64,000 nt of DNA from Streptomyces griseoflavus. GTDB taxonomy: Bacteria; Actinomycetota; Actinomycetes; Streptomycetales; Streptomycetaceae. The notes under the pieces were generated by a model, which saw nothing but the letters and a program-made list of their open reading frames with translations, ran no database searches and was not told the DNA's origin. A program made the translations under genes and the position numbers. Positions 8,478 through 16,013 of the stretch are shown piece by piece. Numbering within the stretch: the first letter of the stretch is position 1; every line of letters begins with the position of its first letter. The DNA lies in contig NZ_BMUC01000011.1 of NCBI RefSeq assembly GCF_014649995.1, positions 1-64,000 on the forward strand. The letters are read 5' to 3'.

Positions 8478-8744
8478 ATGGTCCAGCTTCCCGCCGACCA
8501 GGTACGGTCGGCCGCCAACCGCCTCAAGCGCGCCCAGGGACAGCTCGCCGGCGTCGTCCGCATGCTGGAGGACGGACGCGACTGCGAGGACGTCGTCACG
8601 CAGCTCGCCGCCGTCAACCGCGCCCTGGACCGCGCCGGCTTCGCCATCGTCGCCAGCGGCCTCAAGGAGTGCCTGAGCCAGGAGGGCGGCGCCGACAGCC
8701 TCGACACCCAGAAGATGGAAAGGCTCTTCCTCTCCCTCTCCTGA
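8478..8744 (+). CDS. cstR: CstR-like persulfide-sensing repressor (CsoR/DUF156 family)
   Basis: An 88-aa all-helical repressor beginning LPADQVRSAANRLKRAQGQL, the family signature helix. Cys36 (GRDCEDVV) and Cys65 (GLKECL) are the two reactive cysteines. The copper-ligand position between them (His61 in copper-sensing CsoR) is glycine here. That loss points away from a Cu(I) sensor and toward CstR, which senses persulfide by cross-linking the two cysteines. Three matching operators lie upstream of both sulfide units in this window. Start at ATG 8478 with GAGAGGA upstream. Confidence 0.88.
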   Translation: MVQLPADQVRSAANRLKRAQGQLAGVVRMLEDGRDCEDVVTQLAAVNRALDRAGFAIVASGLKECLSQEGGADSLDTQKMERLFLSLS

Positions 8745-8845
8745 GACGCCACCGGCGCCGAGGGGAGCCGAGCCGCCTCCCCCGGGACGCGGGGCCGAGC
8801 CGAGGGCGCCGACCCGCCGTTTCGACTCCGCCCCCGGCCGGCCGG

Positions 8846-9394
8846 TCAGCGCTCGGGGCAGGGTGTGACCAGCGGCACCCAGGGCACCGGTGAAGCCGCA
8901 CGGACGAGCGGCCCGCCACGGATGGCGGCCGCGTCCATCACCGTGCAGGCATCGAGCCCGGCCGGCCCGCTGAGCGAGACGACCAGCACCGAGCAGCCGT
9001 ACGCGACCGCCACGTCCAGCAGCCCCTTGGCCGCCCCCAGCCGTCCGGCACGGCCGGCGGGGCGGTGGTAGACGGCGGACGTGTGGGCGATACCGGCCCG
9101 GGCCACGCGGGGCAGGGCCCGCCCCGCCACCGCGCGCACCGCGGCGCTGTCCGGCGGGCGCGCCACGGCCCCCGGGATCAGGGACGGCAGCACCGCGATC
9201 AGCAGCAGTGGGCCGCCGCGGGCGTCGGCCAGCCTGATGGCGGCCTCCACCACGGGGACGTCGTCGAGGCGGTCGGCCAGCACGGCGGCCACCGGAAACC
9301 GAGGGCGCGAGCGACCTGGTCCGGACGCGGGGCGGGAGGAGTTCACGGCCGCGGCGCCTTCCGGGCGGGGAGGGACACGGGGAGGTGCGGTCAT
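8846..9394 (-). CDS. USP-like alpha/beta protein (hypothetical)
   Basis: A 182-aa protein. After a proline-rich 30-residue lead it has a Rossmann-like pattern: PVAAVLADRLDDVPVVEAAI, then GPLLLIAVLPSL, and VAVAYGCSVLVVSLSGPAG near residues 130-150. This resembles half a universal stress protein, but the ATP-binding GxxGxxx(9)G(S/T) motif is not clear. Its start overlaps the TerC stop (ATGA on the minus strand), so the two are cotranscribed. Function unknown; a stress-response role is inferred from the neighbours. Confidence 0.65.
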   Translation of the reverse strand: MTAPPRVPPRPEGAAAVNSSRPASGPGRSRPRFPVAAVLADRLDDVPVVEAAIRLADARGGPLLLIAVLPSLIPGAVARPPDSAAVRAVAGRALPRVARAGIAHTSAVYHRPAGRAGRLGAAKGLLDVAVAYGCSVLVVSLSGPAGLDACTVMDAAAIRGGPLVRAASPVPWVPLVTPCPER

Positions 9395-10410
9395 GGCGAC
9401 TCCTTGTCGTGCGTACTGTGCCGGGCGGCGGGAGTGAGGGCCGCCGCGCCGCGGGTCTCGTCCCCGGCCGTTCCGGAGGGCCGGCCCCGGGTGGCGATCA
9501 GCGACCACACGATGGACACGGTGATCGTGGTGACGATGACGCCGAGGGTGAGGGGAATGGGCAGCTTGCCCACGGGCGTCTCGGACAGGATGAGCTTGAC
9601 GCCGGCGAAGGCGAGCAGGACCGCGAGGCCGTAGTGCAGGTACGGGAAGCGGCGCAGCAGTCCGGCGAGGCAGAAGTACAGGCTGCGCAGGCCCAGGACG
9701 GCGAAGGCGTTGGCGGTCCACACCAGGAAGGTGTTGGTGGTGATCGCGAGGACCGCGGCGACGGAGTCGACGGCGAAGACGAGGTCGGTCGCCTCGATCG
9801 CGACGAGGACCACGAACAGCAGCGTCGCGACGCGCCTGCCGCCGACGCGGACGAAGAACGAGTCGCCGTGGAACCGCGGATCGGTGGGGATGAGTTTCCT
9901 GACCAGGCGAACGACAGGGTTGCGGTCGGGGTGGACCTCCTCGTCCTTGGAGACGGCCATCCTCCACCCGGTCCAGATCAAGAAGGCACCGAAGAGGTAG
10001 GCGGTCCAGAAGAACACGCGCAGGAGCTCGGCGCCGACGAAGATGAACACCAGCCGGGCCGCCAGTGCGCCGATGACACCCCAGAACAGCACCTTGTGCT
10101 GGTAGCCGTCGGGCACGGCGAAGAACGAGAAGACCAGCGCGAAGACGAAGACGTTGTCGATCGACAGGGCCTTCTCGATCAGGTAGCCGGCGTAGTAGGT
10201 GGAGGCGGTTTCGCCGCCTTGCCAGGCCAGCAGGATCAGGCCGAACCCCAGGCCGACGGCGATCCACAGCGCGCTCCACAGCGCGGCCTCACGGAAGCCG
10301 ATCACGTGGTTGTCGCGGTGGGCGATCAGGTCGACGGCGAGCATCACGCCGATACCGGCGGTGACCGCCGCCCACATCCACAGGGGGACGGCGAAGGACA
10401 GTTCGTTCAT
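9391..10410 (-). CDS. TerC-family membrane protein (Alx/TerC)
   Basis: A 339-aa protein with about nine membrane helices. It shows the TerC hallmark acidic residues within membranes: KALSIDNVFVFAL and EATDLVFAVDSVAAVLA. Family members are linked to tellurite resistance, alkaline pH and manganese export, and form complexes with secretion machinery. It is first in a two-gene minus-strand unit with the USP-like gene and divergent from a small winged-helix regulator. No manganese yybP-ykoY riboswitch could be recognised in the short leader. Start at ATG 10410. Confidence 0.92.
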   Translation of the reverse strand: MNELSFAVPLWMWAAVTAGIGVMLAVDLIAHRDNHVIGFREAALWSALWIAVGLGFGLILLAWQGGETASTYYAGYLIEKALSIDNVFVFALVFSFFAVPDGYQHKVLFWGVIGALAARLVFIFVGAELLRVFFWTAYLFGAFLIWTGWRMAVSKDEEVHPDRNPVVRLVRKLIPTDPRFHGDSFFVRVGGRRVATLLFVVLVAIEATDLVFAVDSVAAVLAITTNTFLVWTANAFAVLGLRSLYFCLAGLLRRFPYLHYGLAVLLAFAGVKLILSETPVGKLPIPLTLGVIVTTITVSIVWSLIATRGRPSGTAGDETRGAAALTPAARHSTHDKESP

Positions 10411-10479
10411 GGTTGCTCGGCTTCCTCGGACGGGAGCGACACGTCCAGCGTCATCCGGCCCTCAATCTGCGTCAAGAAT

Positions 10480-10550
10480 TACGCGAAATATTTTTCGTCA
10501 ATCTTCTTTCGCGAGACTTCTTCGGTCAGACGAAACCGGCTTCGTAGGAT
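10480..10550. promoter_or_regulatory. AT-rich divergent promoter region with palindromes and leaderless -10
   Basis: The gap between terC and the regulator contains GCGAAATATTTTTCGTC (a near-palindrome, 10483-10499), the only strongly AT-rich stretch for several kilobases. ACGAAACCGGCTTCGT (10530-10545) follows, with ACGAA/TTCGT arms. TAGGAT (10545-10550) is a good -10 hexamer ending seven bases before the GTG at 10558, so the regulator mRNA is probably leaderless. Confidence 0.5.
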
Positions 10551-10557
10551 GGGGTCC

Positions 10558-10896
10558 GTGAGCCAGCCCTCCGCCAAGCGCGGCGACCAGTGGACGTTCC
10601 TGACCAACCACGCCCGTGTCCTGATCGCCCTCGCCCGTGACCCGGAAGCACGGGGACGCGACGTCGCCGACCTCATCGGCATCACCGAACGCGCCGTGCA
10701 ACTGATCGTCGCCGACCTGGAGGCGGCCGGATATCTCACCCGCACTCGCGTCGGCCGCCGCAACCGCTACACCATCGACCCCACCGTGGCCCTGCGTCAC
10801 CCCAGCGAAGCCGACCACCCCGTGGGTGACCTGCTGGCCACCTTCCTGCACCGCGAGGACACCCCCGCCGAGGACACCGGGAGCACCGTCTCCTGA
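10558..10896 (+). CDS. Small winged-helix transcriptional regulator
   Basis: A 112-aa DNA-binding protein. The core helix-turn-helix reads ARVLIALARDPEARGRDVAD, then LIGITERAVQLIVADLEAAG and YLTRTRVGRRNRYTID (wing). This MarR/ArsR-like domain covers about residues 15-80, with a short C-terminal tail and no visible metal-binding cysteines. It is divergent from terC and probably controls that promoter and its own. A -10 hexamer sits right at the start, implying a leaderless mRNA. Confidence 0.85.
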   Translation: MSQPSAKRGDQWTFLTNHARVLIALARDPEARGRDVADLIGITERAVQLIVADLEAAGYLTRTRVGRRNRYTIDPTVALRHPSEADHPVGDLLATFLHREDTPAEDTGSTVS

Positions 10897-11257
10897 CCAT
10901 CCACCGCCCTGCGAGCGCCACCGCGGGCGGGCGGAGGCAGAGGTTCCGGCAAGTGGCGGCTCGCCGCACCGCGTCCCACACTGGTTCTCGTGTCACGGAG
11001 AGCGGGCCGCTCAACGAGGAGCGCCCGCCTCGTCCCCCGGCGGCCGGAACGCACGCGCCGGGCCCATGGGCACACGCACGGGCCGGTCCGGACCGCCCTC
11101 GCCTCCGACAGCACACGTGACGTCACCAGCGATCCCCCCTCCCGACAGCACCCGTACGCCACCCGACCGAACGACTCGTCGCGTGGCACGTCCGGGGAGC
11201 CGCACCCGGGAAGCCGGGCCCCATTCGACCGGGGCCCTCGTGAAGGGAGTCTCGACG
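10897..11257. other. Intergenic gap before the DUF4397 gene
   Basis: No gene is evident in these 361 bases. A bulged hairpin (CCGCCC 10904-10909 with GGGCGG 10925-10930) may end the regulator transcript. AAGGGAGT at 11243-11250 is the ribosome site of the next gene. No convincing promoter hexamers were found. Confidence 0.4.
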
Positions 11258-12097
11258 ATGAACGCACGCAGCAGGAAGATCGCCACCGCCACCGCCGGGG
11301 CCTGCGTCCTCACCCTCTCCGCGGCAGTACCCGCCGCCGCAGACGGTAGCGCGCAGGAGGACGGCAAGGCATCCGTGTCCGTCTTCCATGGCGTTCCGGG
11401 CCTGACCGTCGACGTGTTCGCCAACGGCCGGGAACTGATCCCGGACTTCGAGCCCGGCACCCTGACCGAGCCGCAGTCCCTGGACCCGGGCACCTACGAC
11501 ATCGAGGTCTTCGCCGACGGCCAGGGCCCCGACGGCGATCCCGCCATCCAGAAGAGCGTCGAGGTACCGGCCGGGGCGAACGCCACGCTGGCGGCCCACC
11601 TCGACGCGCAGGGCGACCCCACGCTCACCGCGTTCGTCAACGACACCTTCGAGGTGCCGGCCGGCCAGTCGCGGCTGACCGTCCGTCACGTGGCCGCGGC
11701 ACCCGCCGTGGACGTCCGTGCGGGCGGCAAGCCGGTCATCGAGGACCTGACCAACCCGAACGAGAAGTCGCTCGAGGTGCCCGCCGGCACGGTGAACGCC
11801 GATGTCGTCCTGGCCGGGACCAGCACCGTGGCCATCGGCCCCGCCGACCTCGACCTCGCCGAGGGCACCGGCACCATCGTCTACGCCTGGGGCAGCGCCG
11901 AGGACGACAACCTCGCGCTGAAGACGCAGACGATCAGCGGCATGGACTCCGCGCCGAACGGTGTGGACGCCGGCGGGAACGGTGCGATGGCCTCCGCCAA
12001 CGAGTCCGCCACCGCCTGGCTCGCCTGGGGCGCCACGGGCGCCGTCGCGGTCGCCGGACTGCTCGCCGCCCGCCGCCGGTACACCCGCAGCGGCTGA
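11258..12097 (+). CDS. Secreted, membrane-tethered DUF4397 protein
   Basis: A 279-aa protein with a Sec signal peptide (about 1-28, cleavage near VPAAA-DG). DUF4397 repeats follow: VSVFHGVPGLTVDVFANGRE, then LDPGTYDIEVFADG and LTVRHVAAAPAVDVRAGG. These are beta-sandwich surface modules found in many actinobacterial cell-wall proteins. The C terminus is a hydrophobic helix (about 247-268) followed by an RRR tail, like a sortase substrate, but no LPxTG or LAxTG box precedes the helix. The next gene, five bases downstream, encodes a class F sortase, so the pair probably works together at the cell surface. Confidence 0.88.
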   Translation: MNARSRKIATATAGACVLTLSAAVPAAADGSAQEDGKASVSVFHGVPGLTVDVFANGRELIPDFEPGTLTEPQSLDPGTYDIEVFADGQGPDGDPAIQKSVEVPAGANATLAAHLDAQGDPTLTAFVNDTFEVPAGQSRLTVRHVAAAPAVDVRAGGKPVIEDLTNPNEKSLEVPAGTVNADVVLAGTSTVAIGPADLDLAEGTGTIVYAWGSAEDDNLALKTQTISGMDSAPNGVDAGGNGAMASANESATAWLAWGATGAVAVAGLLAARRRYTRSG

Positions 12098-12102
12098 CGG
12101 CC

Positions 12103-12783
12103 GTGCGCCGCTCCACCGGGGGCGGGCGACCGTCCGCGGCGGCCCTCGCGGCCGCCGCGGTCGTCGCCGCCGTCCTGGCGGCCCTGCTGGCCTGGTCCCT
12201 GCGGCCGGCCACGGCCCCGGCACCGCCGGACTTCGGCGACCGGCCACGGGCCCTCGAGCCCGGGGTCGGGCCCTCGTCGGGGGTCCGCGACGGCGGGCGG
12301 GGCGAGGCGCGGCAACCGTCCGCCCCCGTGCCCGAGCCGACGAGGCTGCGCATTCCACGGGTGTCCCTGGACGCCCGGGTGCACCCCGTCGGCGTCGGGG
12401 ACGACGGCACGGCGGAGATCCCCGGCGACGCGGGGCGGGTCGGCTGGTACCGCCACGGCCCCGCACCGGGCGCCCCCGACGGGTCCGCCGTCCTCCTCGG
12501 CCACGTGGACGACCGCACCGGCGACCTGGGCGCCTTCGCCCAGCTGTACGAGGTCCGCGAGGGCGACGACGTCACCGTCGCCCGCGAGGGCGCGCCCCCT
12601 GCCCGCTACGAGGTGACGGCCCGTGAGGTGGTCGACAAGGACAGGCTCCCCGACGAGGTCTTCCGGCGCCTTGGACGGCCCGTCCTGACCCTGATCACCT
12701 GCGCGCCCCCGTATGACCGCGAACACGGCGGCTACCAGCGGAACCTGCTGGTGTACGCCGTTCCCGTCCCCGGGCACGGCTGA
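12103..12783 (+). CDS. srtF: Class F sortase
   Basis: A 226-aa membrane-anchored transpeptidase. An N-terminal membrane helix (about 13-33) is followed by a proline-rich linker and the sortase barrel from about residue 80. The catalytic triad is complete: His134 in VLLGHVDD, Cys200 in LTLITCAPP and Arg213 in YQRNLLV. Class F enzymes are typical of actinobacteria and attach proteins to the cell wall by a still poorly defined signal. The GTG at 12103 lies five bases after the DUF4397 stop, so translation is coupled. The neighbour is the natural candidate substrate. Confidence 0.93.
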   Translation: MRRSTGGGRPSAAALAAAAVVAAVLAALLAWSLRPATAPAPPDFGDRPRALEPGVGPSSGVRDGGRGEARQPSAPVPEPTRLRIPRVSLDARVHPVGVGDDGTAEIPGDAGRVGWYRHGPAPGAPDGSAVLLGHVDDRTGDLGAFAQLYEVREGDDVTVAREGAPPARYEVTAREVVDKDRLPDEVFRRLGRPVLTLITCAPPYDREHGGYQRNLLVYAVPVPGHG

Positions 12784-12820
12784 CCGCGGCCGCCCGTCGG
12801 CACGGCGCGGCGGAACGGTC

Positions 12821-12846
12821 CGGCGAGCGCCGACGCCGGCTCGCCG
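12821..12846. terminator. Hairpin between convergent sortase and pirin genes
   Basis: CGGCGAGC (12821-12828) pairs with GCTCGCCG (12839-12846) across a 10-base loop. It sits between two converging genes and may serve both. Confidence 0.45.
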
Positions 12847-12918
12847 TCCGGCGGACGGACGGCGCCCCTCACGCGCCGGCTGTCGGCCGTTGCCGTTCCG
12901 GGTGTCCGGGGCAGCGCA

Positions 12919-13890
12919 TCAGCGTGCCCTTCCCCGCGGCTTCAGGGGCGTGTTCGGCAGCTCCGGCGCCGGCAGCGGGGCCCCGTCGTACCCGTGCACC
13001 TCACCGAAGCGGGTGCCGTTCATCCAGTCCTCGCGGGCCCGCACGATGTCCTCGTGCGAGCGGCCGATGAAGTTCCACCACATGACGATCTCCTCGTCGA
13101 AGGGCGGTCCGCCCAGCAGGATCAGGCGTGCCGCCCCGGGCCCCCGGTTGGTCAGGGTGAGCGCCGTGCGGCCGGGGGCCGCGTATCCGAGTTCGGCCGG
13201 CAGGACGGCGGTTCCCCCGACGAGGACGTCGCCCGTGTCGACGAGGACGCCGTGTTCGAAGGCGGGGTCGACGGGGAGGGTCGTCACGGCGCCCGGGGCC
13301 AGGGTCAGTTCGGCGCCCAGCAGTGGGGTGAAGGTCCGCACGGGGGACGTGGCGCCCGCGAGCGAGCCGAGGAAGACGCGCGCCTCACCGCCGTCCAGCG
13401 GCAGCGGCTGCGGGACGTGGTGCTGGAAGTCGCGTGCCGTGTCCCGGTGTTCGCGGGGCAGCGCCACCCACAGCTGCACCCCGTGCAGGACCGTGGTGTC
13501 CGGCGTGGACACCTCCGAGTGGCTGATGCCGTGGCCGCCGGTCATCAGGTTCAGTTCGCCGGGACGGACGTAGGCGTGGCTGCCCAGGCTGTCGCGGTGC
13601 TCGATCTCGCCGCTGAACAGCCAGCTCACCGTCTGCAGACCGGTGTGCGGGTGGGGAGCGACATCCATGCCGCCGGTGCCGGCGACGTCGTCGGGGCCGT
13701 AGTGGTCGGCGAAGCACCAGGCGCCGATGAGTGTCCGGGCCCGCTGCGGCAGGGTGCGCCGGACCCGCATCGCGCGCGGCCCGCCGAGCGGCACGTCCCG
13801 CGCGGTGAGCATCTCGACGTCGGCCGGGCGCGCCGCCTCCGCCTCGCCGCCGCACTTCAGCTCCGGCGGCCGTGTCTCCGTGTTGCTCAT
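12919..13890 (-). CDS. Pirin-family bicupin protein
   Basis: A 323-aa cytoplasmic protein. The N-terminal cupin has the pirin metal site APHPHTGLQTV (His80, His82) and GHGISHSEVS (His and Glu). A second cupin lies at about 180-290. Pirins bind Fe(II); some have quercetinase activity and others modulate transcription or pyruvate metabolism. The ATG at 13890 has a strong GGAGGGTGG upstream. An upstream in-frame start at 13926 would place codons in the AT-rich promoter stretch and is not favoured. Just upstream, TTGAAAATTGAA on the minus strand (about 13911-13925) is a direct repeat that could bind a MarR-like regulator. Confidence 0.92.
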   Translation of the reverse strand: MSNTETRPPELKCGGEAEAARPADVEMLTARDVPLGGPRAMRVRRTLPQRARTLIGAWCFADHYGPDDVAGTGGMDVAPHPHTGLQTVSWLFSGEIEHRDSLGSHAYVRPGELNLMTGGHGISHSEVSTPDTTVLHGVQLWVALPREHRDTARDFQHHVPQPLPLDGGEARVFLGSLAGATSPVRTFTPLLGAELTLAPGAVTTLPVDPAFEHGVLVDTGDVLVGGTAVLPAELGYAAPGRTALTLTNRGPGAARLILLGGPPFDEEIVMWWNFIGRSHEDIVRAREDWMNGTRFGEVHGYDGAPLPAPELPNTPLKPRGRAR

Positions 13891-13954
13891 GCCGTCCACC
13901 CTCCACCCAGGAAGTTCAATTTTCAATATTAATGAGGCGACTGCAGGACCCGGG

Positions 13955-15145
13955 TCACACCCCCGTCGCCACCGGACGGCGCACCAGGTAGCCGGCCGCG
14001 GTCACCACCAAGGCTCCCATGCAGGCGATGAACACCAGTCCCGCGCCTTCCAGGCCCATCGGTTCCGACAGCAGGCCGACACCGATGACCGGCACCGAGA
14101 TCCCCGCGTACGCCACCACGAACAGCGACGAGATCACCGCGGCCCGCCGGTCCGCCGGGGACGCCCCGCTCACGGCGGACAGCGCTCCGCGGAACGCCAG
14201 GCCCTGGCCGAATCCGCCGACGACCGCGCTCAGCACCACCAGGATCAGCAGGTCCCAGGAGAGCGCGGCGGCGAGCAGGGCCAGCCCCGCGAGGAGCCCG
14301 ACGCAGCCCAGCGGCAGCGACCGTCCCACGCCGACCCGGCCGACGGCCATCTGACCGCCGGTGGAGGCGAAGAACGCCAGCGCCACGACCACTCCGCTCA
14401 CCGCGTGGTCGGTGACGTCCAGGGACTGCGCGAGGAACGCCGGGCTGACGGAGGTGAACACACCGAACAGGGAGAAGCCGACGAACGCGGCGGTCGCCGC
14501 CGGCCCGAACACCTGTCGGACCCCCGCGGGCACCCCGGGCCGCTGCGGCCGTACGGTCCGCAGCGGCCGGCGTTCCTCCACCGTCTCGGGCAGCCACAGC
14601 AGAACCGCGGCCGAGCAGGCCACCAATGCCAGGTGCACGGCGAACGGCAGGTACAGCGGCCACGGCGCGTACTGGGCGAGCACCCCGGCGAGCAGCGGGC
14701 CGCAGCCGAGCCCGCCCATGTTGACGGCCGTGGCGACGAACGTGGCCCGGGAGCCGCCGCCGGGCGGGGCCGATTCCATGACGTACGCGGTGGCGGCCCC
14801 GGTGAACAGACCCGCGGACAGCCCCGAGAGCAACCGCCCGGCGTACAGCCAGCCGATCCCGGTGGCGCTCAGGAAGCACACCCCGCTCGCGGCCGCGCAG
14901 CCCAGGCCCCACAGCAGCACCGGGCGTCTGCCGACGGCGTCCGAGGCGTTCCCGGCGAGCAGCAGCACGCCGATGACCGCGAAGGCGTACACGGCGTACA
15001 CGACGGTGACCGTCAGCTCGGAGAAGCCGAACTTCTGCTGGTACAGGGGGTAGAGCGGGGTCGGCAGCGTGGTGCCGGTCATGCACACCGCGAAGACGGC
15101 ACCGCCGAGCAGACACACCCGCCACCCGCGGCGATCACCGGCCAT
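13955..15145 (-). CDS. MFS transporter, 12-helix drug:H+ antiporter type
   Basis: A 396-aa membrane protein with 12 predicted helices. It carries the MFS loop motif LLLAGNASDAVGRRPVLLWG between helices 2 and 3. The second half begins after a charged central loop near VEERRPLRTVRPQRPG. It resembles the DHA1 branch of efflux transporters. It is divergent from a TetR regulator starting at about 15250, whose operators lie in the shared gap, so it is a likely regulatory target. Substrate not predictable. Confidence 0.9.
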   Translation of the reverse strand: MAGDRRGWRVCLLGGAVFAVCMTGTTLPTPLYPLYQQKFGFSELTVTVVYAVYAFAVIGVLLLAGNASDAVGRRPVLLWGLGCAAASGVCFLSATGIGWLYAGRLLSGLSAGLFTGAATAYVMESAPPGGGSRATFVATAVNMGGLGCGPLLAGVLAQYAPWPLYLPFAVHLALVACSAAVLLWLPETVEERRPLRTVRPQRPGVPAGVRQVFGPAATAAFVGFSLFGVFTSVSPAFLAQSLDVTDHAVSGVVVALAFFASTGGQMAVGRVGVGRSLPLGCVGLLAGLALLAAALSWDLLILVVLSAVVGGFGQGLAFRGALSAVSGASPADRRAAVISSLFVVAYAGISVPVIGVGLLSEPMGLEGAGLVFIACMGALVVTAAGYLVRRPVATGV

Positions 15146-15213
15146 GGCCCGACGCTAACCCCCGACCCGGGCGCCCTTCCGGCACGCCACGGCCGGGGCA
15201 CGGTCAGGGTGAT

Positions 15214-15246
15214 TTTGCAGAGCGTGCATTTTTGCATAGCATGCAC
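15214..15246. promoter_or_regulatory. Tandem TetR operators at the regulator start
   Basis: TTTTGCAGAGCGTGCA (15213-15228) and TTTTGCATAGCATGCA (15231-15246, first T at 15231 minus wobble) are two copies of a TGCA-n5-TGCA element, spaced about 17 bases. The second overlaps the possible ATG at 15241. TTGCAG (15215-15220) and TAGCAT (15237-15242) are separated by 16 bases and could be the -35 and -10 of a leaderless transcript starting at ATG 15250. Confidence 0.6.
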
Positions 15247-15249
15247 GAC

Positions 15250-15912
15250 ATGACGGGGAAGGACAGCGCGGGCGGCGGGCTGCGGGAACGCAAGAAGCGG
15301 GCCACGCGGGCGGCTCTCGCGGAGGCCGCGGTGCGCCTCGCCGCCGAGCACGGGGCGGACCACGTCACCGTCGAGGCGATCAGCGCGGCCGCCGGAGTCT
15401 CCGTACGCACCTTCTTCAACTACTTCGACTCGCGTGACGACGCCTTCGTCGTCGTCGACGCGGACGTCGGCGTGCGGGTGCGCCGGGCGCTCCTCGACGC
15501 TCCGGCGGACCTGACGCCCCTGGAGGCGCTGCGCGAAGCGCTCGCCGCCGAGCTGGCGGAGGCCGAGAGGCAGTACGAGCTGTGGAGCCTGCACGCCGAG
15601 GTGCTGCGTGCGGCCCCGCACCTGCTCGTACGCAGCCTCGGCGCCCAGATGGCCGACGAGGCGGGCCTCGCCGAGGTCATCGCGGAGCGGATCACCCCGG
15701 GCGCGCGGGAGAGCGGGACCACCCAGTCCCCCGGCGGCGAGGGCCGTGCGATCGCCCTGTATCCGCGCCTGCTCGCGGCGGTGGCCGGTACGGCGGTCCG
15801 GGTGAGCGTGCAGCACTGGTGCGACCGGCAGGACGAAGACGTCCCCTTCGCCGACGTGTTCCGCGAGGTGTTCGCCCTGCTCGCCGCCGGGCTGCCGGCA
15901 CCGGCCCGGTAG
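15250..15912 (+). CDS. TetR-family regulator
   Basis: A 220-aa repressor. The N-terminal helix-turn-helix (about 18-64) reads TRAALAEAAVRLAAEHGADH, then ISAAAGVSVRTFFNYFDSRD, close to the actinobacterial multidrug-efflux regulators. The ATG at 15250 is chosen because a good -10 hexamer sits eight bases upstream; ATG 15241 and TTG 15232 are alternatives inside the operator. It stands between a divergent MFS gene and a codirectional 14-helix MFS gene 101 bases downstream, so it probably represses both pumps and itself. Confidence 0.9.
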   Translation: MTGKDSAGGGLRERKKRATRAALAEAAVRLAAEHGADHVTVEAISAAAGVSVRTFFNYFDSRDDAFVVVDADVGVRVRRALLDAPADLTPLEALREALAAELAEAERQYELWSLHAEVLRAAPHLLVRSLGAQMADEAGLAEVIAERITPGARESGTTQSPGGEGRAIALYPRLLAAVAGTAVRVSVQHWCDRQDEDVPFADVFREVFALLAAGLPAPAR

Positions 15913-16013
15913 ACGCCGCGCGCCAGCCCGGAGCGGCCGCCGCCCCTCCGCCCCCCTTTTCCCCGACGGGGCGCGACCCCGCTTTCACCACCGATCCGTT
16001 GAGAGAGACGACC

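Noticed and set aside
10411-10480. Manganese (yybP-ykoY) riboswitch before terC
   Set aside because: The leader is too short and lacks the paired conserved loops; none of the expected sequence was visible.
13891-13926. Upstream extension of the pirin gene to 13926
   Set aside because: The extra codons fall in an AT-rich promoter-like stretch, while the ATG at 13890 has a strong ribosome site.
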